Shown in pieces: positions 40,251 to 49,427 of a stretch of 64,000 bases of DNA. This DNA is from Shinella curvata. GTDB taxonomy: Bacteria > Pseudomonadota > Alphaproteobacteria > Rhizobiales > Rhizobiaceae. The stretch is taken from the NCBI RefSeq assembly GCF_022899935.1, contig NZ_JALJCJ010000004.1, positions 616,559-680,558 on the forward strand, read 5' to 3'. Positions within the stretch are counted from its first letter, which is position 1. Each line of letters opens with the position of its first letter. Both the position numbers and the translations under genes were made by a program. Below the pieces are notes generated by a model. The model worked only from the letters and a program-made list of their open reading frames with translations, had not been told where the DNA came from and did not search any database.

Positions 40251-43226
40251 ATGGTCTCGATCTCGGATGACGACTTGCATGCAGAACGCCGCGCCGCACT
40301 TGCCCTCACGCAAAGCGGCGCTCCGTCTATTCCTTCCAATCCCTTTTTCGGCGTAGGACCTATCACCGACGCGACCCTGGACGAAGCCGACAGCCGCCTG
40401 CGCCGCTACGAGTTCGATCGCTGGATCGAGGCCAACTACCGCAAGTTCGACGACACCGGGAAAGATATCGGTGCTTTCACCACGGCGGAACTGTCGCGCA
40501 GCATGCACCGTGGCTATCCGGCGGATAAGATTCTGCTGGATATGATGCGGGCGATCCATCGCTATTTCGAGTTCCCGAAAGCCAACCGCATCGCGGTCGG
40601 CCTCGGCGGCGGCCATAGCGGTTACACGGTCTGCGTCCAGCATCTCCTGAACGCCAACGAAGCAGACCAGCGCGTCTATGTCGACACGCCGCGGCCGGAG
40701 GGCATGGATGCGGGAGCCTCGGGCTTCTTCCGCCAGTCCTGGGCGACACAGCTTATCGAAATGCATCGCTTTGCGGAGAAGGGCGACGAAAGCCGCATCC
40801 ATTTTGCCGAAAAGGAAGGGGCAATTCCCTCGGCCCGCACGTTGGCCGATCTCGGCATTTCCGTCTTCGTCGGCGTCGGCCATGAGACGACCGGCGCCAA
40901 CTCCTACACCAACGAGGAAATCCAGGAGCTTCTGACCTGGCTGGATGGCGATCCCGAAAACCGGCACGCGGTCTTCGATGCTACCTCCATGCTGGGCGCA
41001 ATGCCGTGGACGCCGGAAACCGTCCGCGCCGTCATGGCCAAATGCTGCCTCTTCATGCCGTTCCAGAAGGCGATCGGTGGCGTTTCCGGCTATTTCGTCG
41101 CCTCCTTCACGCCGTCGGCACTGGCCCTCATCGAGCGCAACCAGAGCAATCCGTCCTGGGCCATTCCACGCCAGTTGAAGATCGCCCCGCCGCTTGATCC
41201 CAAGCAGCCGCTCAGCAGCAAGCGTTCCGTCGATGCCGGTCCGTTTTATGACGCGCAAGAAGACCGGATGCTCGGCGGTGTCATCAACACCTACAGCGCG
41301 CTCGCCTTCGCAGAGACGACCTTCGGCCTCATGCAGACCGAGCGGCGTGTCGGATCGGTCATCGAGCTCAACAAGCGATCGGCCGCCAACCGGGAAATCG
41401 TCAACGAATGGGTCAGCCACAACCCGCTGTTCAGCCTTGTCGTCGCGGAAGAGGCGCGTCGTGGCGCGGCCGTGACGCTGCTGAAGGTCAATGACGGTGC
41501 GGTGTCGACCTCGGATCTGCACGCCCGCATCATCGCCCGCTCCAAGCAGCTCCTTGGCTACGAAGGTATTACCCATCCGAACGGTGATCATGAAAAGGGT
41601 CTCGATGCGGCGCGCTACGTCAATGCATTTCCGGGCACCCCGGGCGATTACCGGGCCTGGGTCGGCGGTATCCGCGAGCCCTCCGATATCACCGCGCTGC
41701 TGGAGAACCTGAAATACGCCTATCTTCGCGCCAAGATCGTCGTGCTGGAAGAAGAGCTGGAGCGCCGTGGCAGCAAGATCGACTATGCCAAGGCGGGCGA
41801 TTCTGCTTCTGACCGCGTTCGCGAGGGCACGGTCAATGTGCTGATCGCCGATGCTATCGGCCTGCGTTTCGGGTCGGACGGTCGCCTCGATCACAGCGAG
41901 CTCATAGCCTATATCGGCGAGAAGGGTGGCGTCTTCCACGAAGGTTCCATCAAGGCGGCGAACGCCGCGGATGACGGAAAAGTCCACTTCTTCTATCAGC
42001 CGCAGCTCAGCACGGCCGATGAACTTCTGAGCGAAGCGGGCGATGGCCAGTATGATGCTGTGATTGCCGCCGCCACCTTCATTCCCGCCGGCGCGAAGTT
42101 CCGCCTCGGCGGCGTGCGCATAGGCACCGGAACCGGCAATATGGGCTCGGCCTCCTGGGGCGGCGCGAACGGCGAGGGCGGTGAAGCGCCGCTGATGAAC
42201 ACCCCCGGCATCAACAGCCGTGCGACCGCGCAGATGGCATTCAAGGCATTGCTGAAGGTAATGCCGGACCTGCCCGTCGACGTGCTCCACGCCCGCGTGG
42301 CGACGGGAGACTTCGACACGGGCAAGAACCTCGCGGAATATCCAACGGAAAAGCTTGAGGGGAAACGGATCGCAATCCTGGGCTATGGCAATATCGGCCG
42401 CGAACTCGCGCGTATCGCCAAGGGCTTCCACATGAATGTCGTGATCTACGCCCGCCCGGCTCATCGCGACAACATTCTGTCGGAAGGGTATGACTATGCC
42501 GAGACGCCCGTCGCGGCGGCCAGCGGTGCGGACGTACTTTCCGTGCATCTGGGTCTGGGACGACAAGACCCGGCTACCGGCATTTTTTCGAACGCCGGTC
42601 TGGTCGGCGGCGCCGTGCTCTCGGCGCTGAACGACCGCGCGGTCCTGCTCAACTACGATCGCGGCGAACTGATTGACGTCGATGCTCTTGGGACAGCCCT
42701 TTCCTCCGGCAAGGTTCGTCACGCGGCCATCGATGCCGATATCTTCGTGACGGCAGACGGCGTGACAGGGCCGATGAAGCCTTATCTGTCGTTGCTGACG
42801 GACCATGGCAGCAAGCTTGAGCTTTTGCCGCATGCCGCCGCGGATACGGACCACCCGACCCGGGTTTCCGGTGCCAAGCAGGCGGTTGATCAACTGCTCG
42901 ATGCCATCCGCAACCGCGTTGTGACGAACCTGAAGGGCGACCTGCCGGAAGGATATGTCTCGAAGGGTGCGCGCAGCCCCCTCGGTATCGGTCGGGTCAC
43001 GCGAGCTGATATCGCGCGGCTGGCCGGGAATGCCGAACATCTCGCGACGTTGCGTCAAGCAAGCGAAACGATCGCGTCGATCTTGGGCGCTCTGGACGCC
43101 GTTTCAGATGAGGCGCATCTGGAACGCATTGCCGACCGTTACCGCGAACTGCTCACGCAGAGCGTTTTGAAGCAGCGCGAATTGTTCACGAAGGCCGGCC
43201 TGGTTGCTCCATCCGCGGGTGACTAA
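40251..43226 (+). CDS. Fusion of a SerC-like aminotransferase and a SerA-like 2-hydroxyacid dehydrogenase
   Basis: A 991-residue protein; GGAGG lies ten bases before the ATG. Residues about 25-500 are a class V aminotransferase related to phosphoserine aminotransferase, with FMPFQKAIGG giving Lys273 as the PLP lysine and VFDATSMLGAMPW as the active-site strand. Residues about 530-910 are a D-isomer 2-hydroxyacid dehydrogenase: GTGTGNMGSA, NAD-binding GYGNIG (711-716), Arg804 in NYDRGELIDV, and catalytic His861 in LLPHAAAD. All key residues seem intact. It could carry out two successive steps of serine synthesis or of an analogous hydroxy/keto/amino acid path. Divergent from the SDR2-GntR unit. 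Confidence 0.88.
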   Translation: MVSISDDDLHAERRAALALTQSGAPSIPSNPFFGVGPITDATLDEADSRLRRYEFDRWIEANYRKFDDTGKDIGAFTTAELSRSMHRGYPADKILLDMMRAIHRYFEFPKANRIAVGLGGGHSGYTVCVQHLLNANEADQRVYVDTPRPEGMDAGASGFFRQSWATQLIEMHRFAEKGDESRIHFAEKEGAIPSARTLADLGISVFVGVGHETTGANSYTNEEIQELLTWLDGDPENRHAVFDATSMLGAMPWTPETVRAVMAKCCLFMPFQKAIGGVSGYFVASFTPSALALIERNQSNPSWAIPRQLKIAPPLDPKQPLSSKRSVDAGPFYDAQEDRMLGGVINTYSALAFAETTFGLMQTERRVGSVIELNKRSAANREIVNEWVSHNPLFSLVVAEEARRGAAVTLLKVNDGAVSTSDLHARIIARSKQLLGYEGITHPNGDHEKGLDAARYVNAFPGTPGDYRAWVGGIREPSDITALLENLKYAYLRAKIVVLEEELERRGSKIDYAKAGDSASDRVREGTVNVLIADAIGLRFGSDGRLDHSELIAYIGEKGGVFHEGSIKAANAADDGKVHFFYQPQLSTADELLSEAGDGQYDAVIAAATFIPAGAKFRLGGVRIGTGTGNMGSASWGGANGEGGEAPLMNTPGINSRATAQMAFKALLKVMPDLPVDVLHARVATGDFDTGKNLAEYPTEKLEGKRIAILGYGNIGRELARIAKGFHMNVVIYARPAHRDNILSEGYDYAETPVAAASGADVLSVHLGLGRQDPATGIFSNAGLVGGAVLSALNDRAVLLNYDRGELIDVDALGTALSSGKVRHAAIDADIFVTADGVTGPMKPYLSLLTDHGSKLELLPHAAADTDHPTRVSGAKQAVDQLLDAIRNRVVTNLKGDLPEGYVSKGARSPLGIGRVTRADIARLAGNAEHLATLRQASETIASILGALDAVSDEAHLERIADRYRELLTQSVLKQRELFTKAGLVAPSAGD

Positions 43227-43232
43227 CGAAAC

Positions 43233-43273
43233 GGAGTGCTCGATCGACGACAAGTCTGGTCGAGCGCTCCTTT
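43233..43273 (+). terminator. Terminator after the SerC-SerA fusion gene
   Basis: GGAGTGCTCGA (43233-43243) pairs with TCGAGCGCTCC (43260-43270), eleven pairs with one G-T, and TTT follows. The loop of 16 bases is longer than usual. Confidence 0.6.
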
Positions 43274-43420
43274 CCCGAAAAGCCAGATGTATCAGTGAGT
43301 TGGAAATCAAGCCTCAGATCGGCATTTTGAATCTCATCAAGAGCCGAGTGCCGCCGGCAGGCGCGTTATTCGTCCGCCTGCCGCGAGATTGTTCGCCAAG
43401 TCTCGGTGTCGCCATATAAG

Positions 43421-43448
43421 TTGACTTATTTTATCTTGTTTTTATCCT
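43421..43448 (+). promoter_or_regulatory. Candidate promoter and iron-box region of the FecI-like gene
   Basis: TTGACT (43421-43426) and TATCCT (43443-43448) are 16 bases apart in an AT-rich stretch about 80 bases before the sigma gene. TGA-N9-TCT (43422-43436) inside it is one base off the TGA-N9-TCA iron-responsive operator bound by RirA in rhizobia. Confidence 0.35.
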
Positions 43449-43528
43449 TCCAGCGGTTATGACTGGCGCGGCTGTGTCCGCGGCGGGAATTTCAAGCGCG
43501 GCAACCACGGAATGAACTGCCGGAAACG

Positions 43529-44044
43529 ATGGCGATCAACCGCAACGCATTGCTCTATCAGCTGTTCAAGCTCTATCATCGCGAGGCGGTCCGGTTCGCC
43601 ACACGGCTTGTCGGCAATCGCGACAGCGGCGAGGAAGTCGTTCAAGACGCCTATCTGAAGCTCGTTGCGCGACGGTCGACCACGCCGATCGACCATCCGA
43701 AAAGCTATCTTTTTACCGCGACCCGCCATGCCGCGATTGATTTTACCGATCGCCAGAGACGTGAATGGCAGCGCCGCGTGGACCTAGACAGCCTCGACGA
43801 GGCTCATCTTGCCGATGACGGCGCCGCGCGCATGGAAATGCAGCGCGAATTGGCCAAGCTCGCCGTCTATCTCAACGCCCTGCCGCCACCCTGCCGGCAG
43901 GCCTTCGTGATGAACAAGCTGCAGGGATACACCCATCTGGAGATCGCCGCGTATCTCGGCATATCCACCAGCATGGTCGAAAAACATATCGTCCGCGCCC
44001 TGCTGCATTGCCGATCCCTCCTGCTGGCCGATGGGGACCTGTAA
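43529..44044 (+). CDS. ECF sigma factor, FecI type
   Basis: A 171-residue protein with sigma region 2 (LFKLYHREAVRFATRLVGNRDSGEEVVQDAYLKLV, then KSYLFTATRHAAIDFTDRQRR) and region 4 (LPPPCRQAFVMNKLQGYTHLEIAAYLGISTSMVEKHIVRAL). This is the FecI subgroup. Its end overlaps a possible start of the FecR-like gene, and the TonB receptor follows. It should direct transcription of the receptor and downstream genes when ferric siderophore is sensed at the outer membrane. Confidence 0.93.
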   Translation: MAINRNALLYQLFKLYHREAVRFATRLVGNRDSGEEVVQDAYLKLVARRSTTPIDHPKSYLFTATRHAAIDFTDRQRREWQRRVDLDSLDEAHLADDGAARMEMQRELAKLAVYLNALPPPCRQAFVMNKLQGYTHLEIAAYLGISTSMVEKHIVRALLHCRSLLLADGDL

Positions 44045-44120
44045 TGTGCGAGCCTATTGTGGATTTATGCGATTTGACCCGTCTTACCCGGCAGAGGGGC
44101 TAACGAACCTGGATATATCG

Positions 44121-45083
44121 ATGAATGACCTTGCCGATACGCAAGCTGATCCGGTTGAAGAGGCGCTGCATTGGATCGTTCGCCTGAATTCGGGCGCCGC
44201 GACGCCCGAAGATGCCGCCGCCTATGCGGCTTGGCGCACCGAAAACGCCCGGCATGCGGAGGCGGCCGACGAGGCTGAGCGGCTCTGGGCGGCCATGGGC
44301 AACCTGCATTTCGACCGCAGGAGCGGGCGCGTGCTGGCCGCACCGAAGCAGGGCCTGACGCGCCGCGGCGCGCTCTCGTTGTTCCTGTGTCTCGGCGCCA
44401 GCGGCGTTGCCGGTGGCGCGCTCTGGTCCTCCGGTCTGCTGGATCGCCTGTCGGCGGACTTTGCCACCGATACGGCCAGCCTTGAGGTCATCGACCTGCC
44501 GGACGGATCACGCGTCTCGCTCAACGCCCGCTCGGCGCTCGACGTCGATTTCTCCGACAGCATACGGCGGGTTCATCTCAGGGCAGGCCAGGCGTATTTC
44601 GAGGTCGCGGCCAATCCGGCGCGTCCGTTCGAAGTCATGGTGGACGAACTCTCCTTCCGGGCCATGGGCACCGCCTTCGATATCGTGCGCGACCTGCCGG
44701 AGGCACGCGCGGAGCTCGCCGTGACCGAGCATAGCGTGCGGATCAGGACTGTCTCCGGCGATATGCTGGATGTCGGCGAAGGGGAAGTCGCCCGTATCGA
44801 CCGTCAGGGGCGGATCGGGGCGGCCGTCAAAACGGACGTGTCCGCAGTAACCGGATGGCGTGACGGCCAATATGTCGCCGAAGGCCGGTCGCTGGAGGAG
44901 GTTGTGTCGGCGCTGAGCGCCTGGCACCGCGGCGTCATCGTCATCATGGACGGACAACTCAAGAAGCTCCGGGTCGATGCCGTTCTCGATCTGCGCGACG
45001 CCAACGGCTCGCTGGATGTGCTGCAAGGCGGTCTGCCGATCAAGGTTCGCCATGTCTCAAAGTATTTGACAATTATTTCATAG
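44121..45083 (+). CDS. FecR-family sigma regulator
   Basis: The ATG at 44121 gives 320 residues; in-frame ATGs at 44031 and 44067 are also possible. The cytoplasmic N-terminus has a DUF4880-type segment (HWIVRLNSGAATPEDAAAYAAWRTENARHAEA), then one membrane span (GALSLFLCLGASGVAGGALW), then the periplasmic FecR domain (LEVIDLPDGSRVSLNARSALDV, FEVAANPARPFEV, FRAMGTAFDI) and a C-terminal STN-like part. It relays the signal of the TonB receptor to the sigma factor. Confidence 0.9.
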   Translation: MNDLADTQADPVEEALHWIVRLNSGAATPEDAAAYAAWRTENARHAEAADEAERLWAAMGNLHFDRRSGRVLAAPKQGLTRRGALSLFLCLGASGVAGGALWSSGLLDRLSADFATDTASLEVIDLPDGSRVSLNARSALDVDFSDSIRRVHLRAGQAYFEVAANPARPFEVMVDELSFRAMGTAFDIVRDLPEARAELAVTEHSVRIRTVSGDMLDVGEGEVARIDRQGRIGAAVKTDVSAVTGWRDGQYVAEGRSLEEVVSALSAWHRGVIVIMDGQLKKLRVDAVLDLRDANGSLDVLQGGLPIKVRHVSKYLTIIS

Positions 45084-45120
45084 ACTTAACGAAAATGTTA
45101 ATTTTCCCTTCCGCGAAGCT

Positions 45121-45135
45121 TGAGGTTTTTTCTCA
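45121..45135 (+). promoter_or_regulatory. Candidate iron-responsive operator before the TonB receptor gene
   Basis: TGAGG-TTTTT-TCTCA is an exact TGA-N9-TCA box, the consensus for RirA regulation in Rhizobium. It lies 71 bases before the receptor start. A 16-bp palindrome, GAAAATGTTAATTTTC, lies just before it at 45091-45106. Function not tested. Confidence 0.4.
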
Positions 45136-45205
45136 TCTTTCCGGTCTTACCCCATGACGGACCAGACAGGGGGTCTGCCGTCGATTTGCGTCAAGGGGTT
45201 CAAAG

Positions 45206-47668
45206 TTGAGAATTTCGGGAAAAAATAGGTTGCTGGCAACGGCACTCGTCGCGCTTGCCGCTTCGGTTCACACGGTGCCTGGCCATGAGGCATGGGCACA
45301 ACAGGCCACGACGGGCCGGCTCCAGCCGGGAACCTACAATATTCCGTCGCAGCCGCTGAGCAGTGCGCTTGTCAGTTTCGCGCGCGTCAGCGGTCTGAAG
45401 ATCGCCTATCCGGCCACGTTGACCGAAGGCAAGACATCCAGCGCCGCCATCGGGCCCTACACGCGCCCCGGTGCACTTGAGCAGATCCTCTCCGGCAGCG
45501 GCCTCTCCTACAGCTTCACCGGCGACAATGCCGTGACCGTCTTCGATCCGCGCCAGGCCAATACGGACGCCGGCGGTGCCACGGGCGCCACCGCTCTCGA
45601 AACCATCGTGATCGCGGGTGACGGCGCCATGACGGAGAACACCGGTTCCTACACCACGAAATCGATGGCGACGGCGACGGGTCTTGCGCTTTCCATCCGC
45701 GAGACCCCGCAGGCTGTCGCCGTCGTCTCGCGCCAGCGGCTGACAGACCAGCGCATCACCTCGGTGGAGGACGCCATGGTCAATGCGCCCGGCGTCATCT
45801 TCAAGAAGAAGGCGACGGCCGACGACAATGAAAAGGGCCTCTTCGCGCGCAGCATGGAAATCACCAACATGCAGGTTGATGGCGTCAACATGCATAAGGA
45901 TTTCAAGGCGCTGAGCCTCGACACGGCGCTTTATGACCGCATCGAGATCGTACGGGGCTCGACCGGCCTGATGAGTGGTACGGGCAATCCGGCGGCCTCC
46001 GTCAATCTCTACCGCAAGAAGCCGACGGACGCGTTCCAGGCGGAGGTCAACGGCACCGTCGGCTCGTGGAGCATGAAGCGCACGGAGTTCGACGTCGGCG
46101 GGCCGGTCAATGCCGACGGCAGCGTCCGCGCCCGCATGGTCGGCGCCTGGCAGGATGGCCAGTCCTATATCGATCGTCTGGAAGAAGATTCACGGCTGCT
46201 TTATGGCGTCGTGGAAATGGATCTTGCTGACAGCACGATGCTGACGCTGAGCGGCGAGTATCAGCGCAAGCATTGCACCGCCTGCTCCTATTTCGGTTTC
46301 CCCGGCGTCTTTGCGGATGGCTCTCACACGGACTTCCCGGTTTCGTTCAACTCCGCGACCAACTGGAGCCGCCAGACACGCACGCGCACCAATCTTTCGG
46401 CGACGCTTGATCACGAATTCGAAAACGACTGGAAGGGATCGGTCACCGTTTCGCGGAGCTCCGACAACAATGACCGGACCTACGGCTGGTTCTCCGACAA
46501 CGGCTTGGCCGACCCCGTGACCGGCAAGGGCGCATCGCTCTGGCTTGCCAAATGGCCCATTCCCAAAACACAGCTTGCCGTGGACGCCAACATTTCCGGC
46601 CCCTTCGAATTGATGGGCCGCGAACACGATCTCGTTCTGGGGCTTAATGCTTCACGCACGCGGGCCGATTACACGATGTATCCGCTCTGGTTCGTGCCCG
46701 GTTACGATCCGACGGTGCCTGACGTCTTCAACTGGGATGGCAACATGCCGGAACCCGATTGGGTCTCGACCGGCAAGCGCCGTTTCCTTGAGCGGCAAGC
46801 CTCCCTCTATGGCGCGACACGCCTGAAGCCGACGGACGATCTCTCCGTCATTCTCGGCTCGCGTGTCACCTGGTTCGACCAGAAAGCCTCGTATGACTAT
46901 ATCGAATGGGGTCCTTATCCCGACAACATGTCGGAAAAGGGCAAGATCATTCCCTATGCCGGTCTCGTCTACGACCTGACGGACAATCTTTCGGTCTATG
47001 CGAGCTATACCAGCATTTTCCAGCCACAGCAGAACCAGACCGTCGATGGCATGGTGCTCGATCCGCTGACCGGCAATACCTATGAGGTTGGCCTGAAAGG
47101 ATCGTTCTTCGACGATCGCCTGAATGCCGGCGTTTCGCTGTTCCAGAGCAAGCAGAACAACTATGCCGTCCTCGACGGCGACAAGATGGCTCCGAACGGT
47201 GACAACGCCTATGTCGCCGCCGATGGTGCACGCATCCGCGGCATCGAATTCGATCTTTCGGGCGAGATCCTGCCGGACTGGCAGGTGCAGGCGAGCTACG
47301 CCTATGTCAGCCCGCAGATGCCCGATGGCTTCGATCTCAATGTCGGCCTGCCGCGGCACACCGCGAAGCTCTTCACCACTTACCGCCTGCCGGGAGATTG
47401 GGAAAAGCTGACGATCGGTGGCGGCGTGCGCTTCGAAAGCGAAAGCAGCTTCGTGGCGCGCGGCACCTTCGCCAAGCCGGTCTATTCGGTGCAGGAGAAG
47501 TTCTTCATCGTCGATCTGATGGCGAAATACGACTTCAACGAGAAGACGTCCGCGGTACTGAACATCCGCAACCTCTTCGACAAGAAGTACTATTCGAGCA
47601 CCAACGTCTACAGCAATTTCTACGGCGAGCCACTCAATGCCTCGTTCTCGCTGAGCTACAAGTTCTGA
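45206..47668 (+). CDS. TonB-dependent siderophore receptor with N-terminal signalling domain
   Basis: An 820-residue protein with a TTG start, chosen because AAGGGG lies seven bases upstream. After a signal peptide (LLATALVALAASVHTVPGHEAWAQ) come an STN domain (YNIPSQPLSSALVSFARVSGLKIAY, about 47-110), a TonB-box-like ETIVIAG, a plug (ETPQAVAVVSRQRLTDQRITS, IEIVRGSTGLMSGTGNPAASVNLYRKKP) and a 22-strand-size barrel ending in FSLSYKF. The STN domain is the mark of receptors that signal through FecR/FecI, which are encoded just upstream. The siderophore is not identified; the FhuE/FpvA-type class is likely. Confidence 0.93.
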   Translation: MRISGKNRLLATALVALAASVHTVPGHEAWAQQATTGRLQPGTYNIPSQPLSSALVSFARVSGLKIAYPATLTEGKTSSAAIGPYTRPGALEQILSGSGLSYSFTGDNAVTVFDPRQANTDAGGATGATALETIVIAGDGAMTENTGSYTTKSMATATGLALSIRETPQAVAVVSRQRLTDQRITSVEDAMVNAPGVIFKKKATADDNEKGLFARSMEITNMQVDGVNMHKDFKALSLDTALYDRIEIVRGSTGLMSGTGNPAASVNLYRKKPTDAFQAEVNGTVGSWSMKRTEFDVGGPVNADGSVRARMVGAWQDGQSYIDRLEEDSRLLYGVVEMDLADSTMLTLSGEYQRKHCTACSYFGFPGVFADGSHTDFPVSFNSATNWSRQTRTRTNLSATLDHEFENDWKGSVTVSRSSDNNDRTYGWFSDNGLADPVTGKGASLWLAKWPIPKTQLAVDANISGPFELMGREHDLVLGLNASRTRADYTMYPLWFVPGYDPTVPDVFNWDGNMPEPDWVSTGKRRFLERQASLYGATRLKPTDDLSVILGSRVTWFDQKASYDYIEWGPYPDNMSEKGKIIPYAGLVYDLTDNLSVYASYTSIFQPQQNQTVDGMVLDPLTGNTYEVGLKGSFFDDRLNAGVSLFQSKQNNYAVLDGDKMAPNGDNAYVAADGARIRGIEFDLSGEILPDWQVQASYAYVSPQMPDGFDLNVGLPRHTAKLFTTYRLPGDWEKLTIGGGVRFESESSFVARGTFAKPVYSVQEKFFIVDLMAKYDFNEKTSAVLNIRNLFDKKYYSSTNVYSNFYGEPLNASFSLSYKF

Positions 47669-47675
47669 GAAAGGA

Positions 47676-47707
47676 GCCGGCTGGCGCGACGATGCCAGCC
47701 GGCTTTT
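47676..47707 (+). terminator. Terminator-like hairpin between receptor and binding-protein genes
   Basis: GCCGGCTGGC (47676-47685) pairs perfectly with GCCAGCCGGC (47694-47703) over an eight-base loop, and TTTT follows. It ends only six bases before the ATG of the binding-protein gene, so it can separate receptor from transporter expression. Confidence 0.75.
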
Positions 47708-47713
47708 GCATTC

Positions 47714-48712
47714 ATGACGACATCAGATTTCGCAAACAGACGGCAATTCATGGGCGCGCTCATCGGCGTCACGGGACTGCTTGCCACAAGCCGTGCAACG
47801 GTCGCTTTCGCCGCCGCGCCTGACCGTTTTCCCGTCGAAATCCGCCACGCACTAGGCACAACCCGCATCGCGGCGGAGCCACAGCGCATCGTGACACTCG
47901 GCTGGAACGGCGAAGATGCAGTGATCGCGCTCGGGCGCATTCCGGTCGGCATGGATCGCTACGGCCTGTTCGATAGCGGCATTCTCCCGTGGAACGAGCC
48001 CTATCTGCGAACGCCGATGCCAACGCTGCTCCAATCCGGCGAACTCGACTATGAGGCGATCGCAGCCCTCGAGCCGGACCTGATCCTGGCGATCAAGACC
48101 GGGATCAACGAGGTCGAATGGCAACGCCTGTCGAGCATCGCGCCGACCGTCGCCTATCGCTCGGCGCCCTGGCGAGCCGACTGGCGAGAGCAGATGGCGC
48201 TGACGGGGCTGGCACTCGGCGAAGAGCACAAGGCGCGCGACCTCGTCGCCGCGGCGGAGCGGCAACTGCAAAGCCTTGCCGACGCGCATCCGGATCTCAA
48301 GGGCGAGACCTTCATTTTCGGCAGCTACTTTCCGGGCGAAGGATCGCTCGGGGTCTATTTCGCAAGCGACCCACGGGTGCGCGAGCTTCTGGGCATGGGC
48401 CTTCGCCTCGCCCCCGGTATCGAAGCCCTGATGGCGGCCGAACCCGATGTCAATGGAACCGGCGTCAGCCTGGAAGACCTCGACCGTCTCGATGCCGACG
48501 TCCTGATCGTCTGGTACGGGCCGGGCGCCCGCGCCGATGCGGAAAGCCAGCCGCTGCTTCAGGCTTTCGGCCCGATGCGCCGTGGCGCCTACGTTCCGCT
48601 CGACGATCCGGTTTCCGTCTGGGCAACCTCCGCCGTCAGCGTCCTGTCCATTCCCTATGCGTTCCCAAATTTCGTCGGCCGCATTGCCGCCGCGGCCGCG
48701 AAGGGGCGCTAA
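47714..48712 (+). CDS. Tat-exported ferric-siderophore binding protein (FecB/FhuD family)
   Basis: A 332-residue protein with a twin-arginine signal (NRRQFMGALIGVTGLLATSRA). The mature part has RIAAEPQRIVTLGWNGEDAVIALG, LDYEAIAALEPDLILAI and LQAFGPMRRG, typical of Fe-siderophore binding proteins (class III). It binds the ferric complex in the periplasm and passes it to the permeases encoded downstream. The start codon is next to a hairpin and has no ribosome site in the usual place; an alternative start at 47750 would lose the Tat motif. Confidence 0.9.
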   Translation: MTTSDFANRRQFMGALIGVTGLLATSRATVAFAAAPDRFPVEIRHALGTTRIAAEPQRIVTLGWNGEDAVIALGRIPVGMDRYGLFDSGILPWNEPYLRTPMPTLLQSGELDYEAIAALEPDLILAIKTGINEVEWQRLSSIAPTVAYRSAPWRADWREQMALTGLALGEEHKARDLVAAAERQLQSLADAHPDLKGETFIFGSYFPGEGSLGVYFASDPRVRELLGMGLRLAPGIEALMAAEPDVNGTGVSLEDLDRLDADVLIVWYGPGARADAESQPLLQAFGPMRRGAYVPLDDPVSVWATSAVSVLSIPYAFPNFVGRIAAAAAKGR

Positions 48713-48713
48713 C

Positions 48714-49427
48714 ATGGTTGAGGAAAGGGATTTTCACGCCGCGACCGTGCTCTCAAGTGCGGTGATGACGCCATCGATGATTCGGGTTGTCATCGGGGGC
48801 GATGGACTGCGCGAATTTGCGAGCTGCGGCGGGCTGGACGAGTTCATCTGGCTGAGCTTTCCCGATGGAGACGTGCCATTCGCCGACGCACCCGGGCGGT
48901 ACTATACCATCCGGCGCTGGGACGGTGCGCTTGGCGAGATGACGATCGATTTCGTGTCGCATGAAGGCGGCATCGCCGCCACCTGGGCGCGCGCTGCCCG
49001 GCCGGGTGACAGGCTGGGCATCTTAAAGCCACGCTTCCGCTACGTTCCACCGGCAGACAGCACATGGATCCTGCTGATTGCCGACGCAACGGGGCTCCCG
49101 GCCGTCGGCCGGATCATCGAGGAGCGGCCGGCGAATCTCCCGGTCATCGCCCATGTCGAGATCATGACCGCTGACGACCGCCAGGATTTCGCCACCGCCG
49201 ACTGCACCGTCCACTGGCATGAGAGCATGCATCACGGCGAGCGCCCAAGCCGGCTCTCGGACATCGCACGCGCGATCACCCTTCCGGATGGCCCCGGCTA
49301 TGTCTGGATTGCCGGTGAAGCCAGTGAGATCGCCGCCTGCCGGAAGCATTTTCGCGACACGCTCGGGCTGCCGCGCGAGCAGCTGACCACCGTCGGCTAC
49401 TGGATTCACGGGCAGGCGCGCTCGTGA
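48714..49427 (+). CDS. Siderophore-interacting protein (ferric-siderophore reductase, SIP family)
   Basis: A 237-residue FAD-binding protein. GRYYTIRRWD matches the flavin-binding R-x-Y-T-x-R motif of the SIP/ViuB family; FVSHEGGIAATWARAARPGDRL and WILLIADATGLPAVGRII follow the NAD(P)H-binding half. It is cytoplasmic and releases iron from imported siderophores by reduction. One base separates its ATG from the preceding stop, and its stop overlaps the next start (GTGA). Confidence 0.92.
   Translation: MVEERDFHAATVLSSAVMTPSMIRVVIGGDGLREFASCGGLDEFIWLSFPDGDVPFADAPGRYYTIRRWDGALGEMTIDFVSHEGGIAATWARAARPGDRLGILKPRFRYVPPADSTWILLIADATGLPAVGRIIEERPANLPVIAHVEIMTADDRQDFATADCTVHWHESMHHGERPSRLSDIARAITLPDGPGYVWIAGEASEIAACRKHFRDTLGLPREQLTTVGYWIHGQARS

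Larger units (their letters stand above)
43227..43528. other. Intergenic region between the SerC-SerA gene and the ECF sigma gene
   Basis: These 302 bases hold the terminator of the fusion gene at the left and an AT-rich promoter region for the iron cluster at the right (both listed). No extra gene is seen. Confidence 0.6.

Noticed and set aside
40059..43058. A 999-codon open frame on the minus strand opposite the SerC-SerA gene
   Set aside because: It mirrors the coding strand in a GC-rich gene, has no recognisable motif, and the plus-strand protein has intact catalytic residues; long antisense frames are a codon-bias effect.
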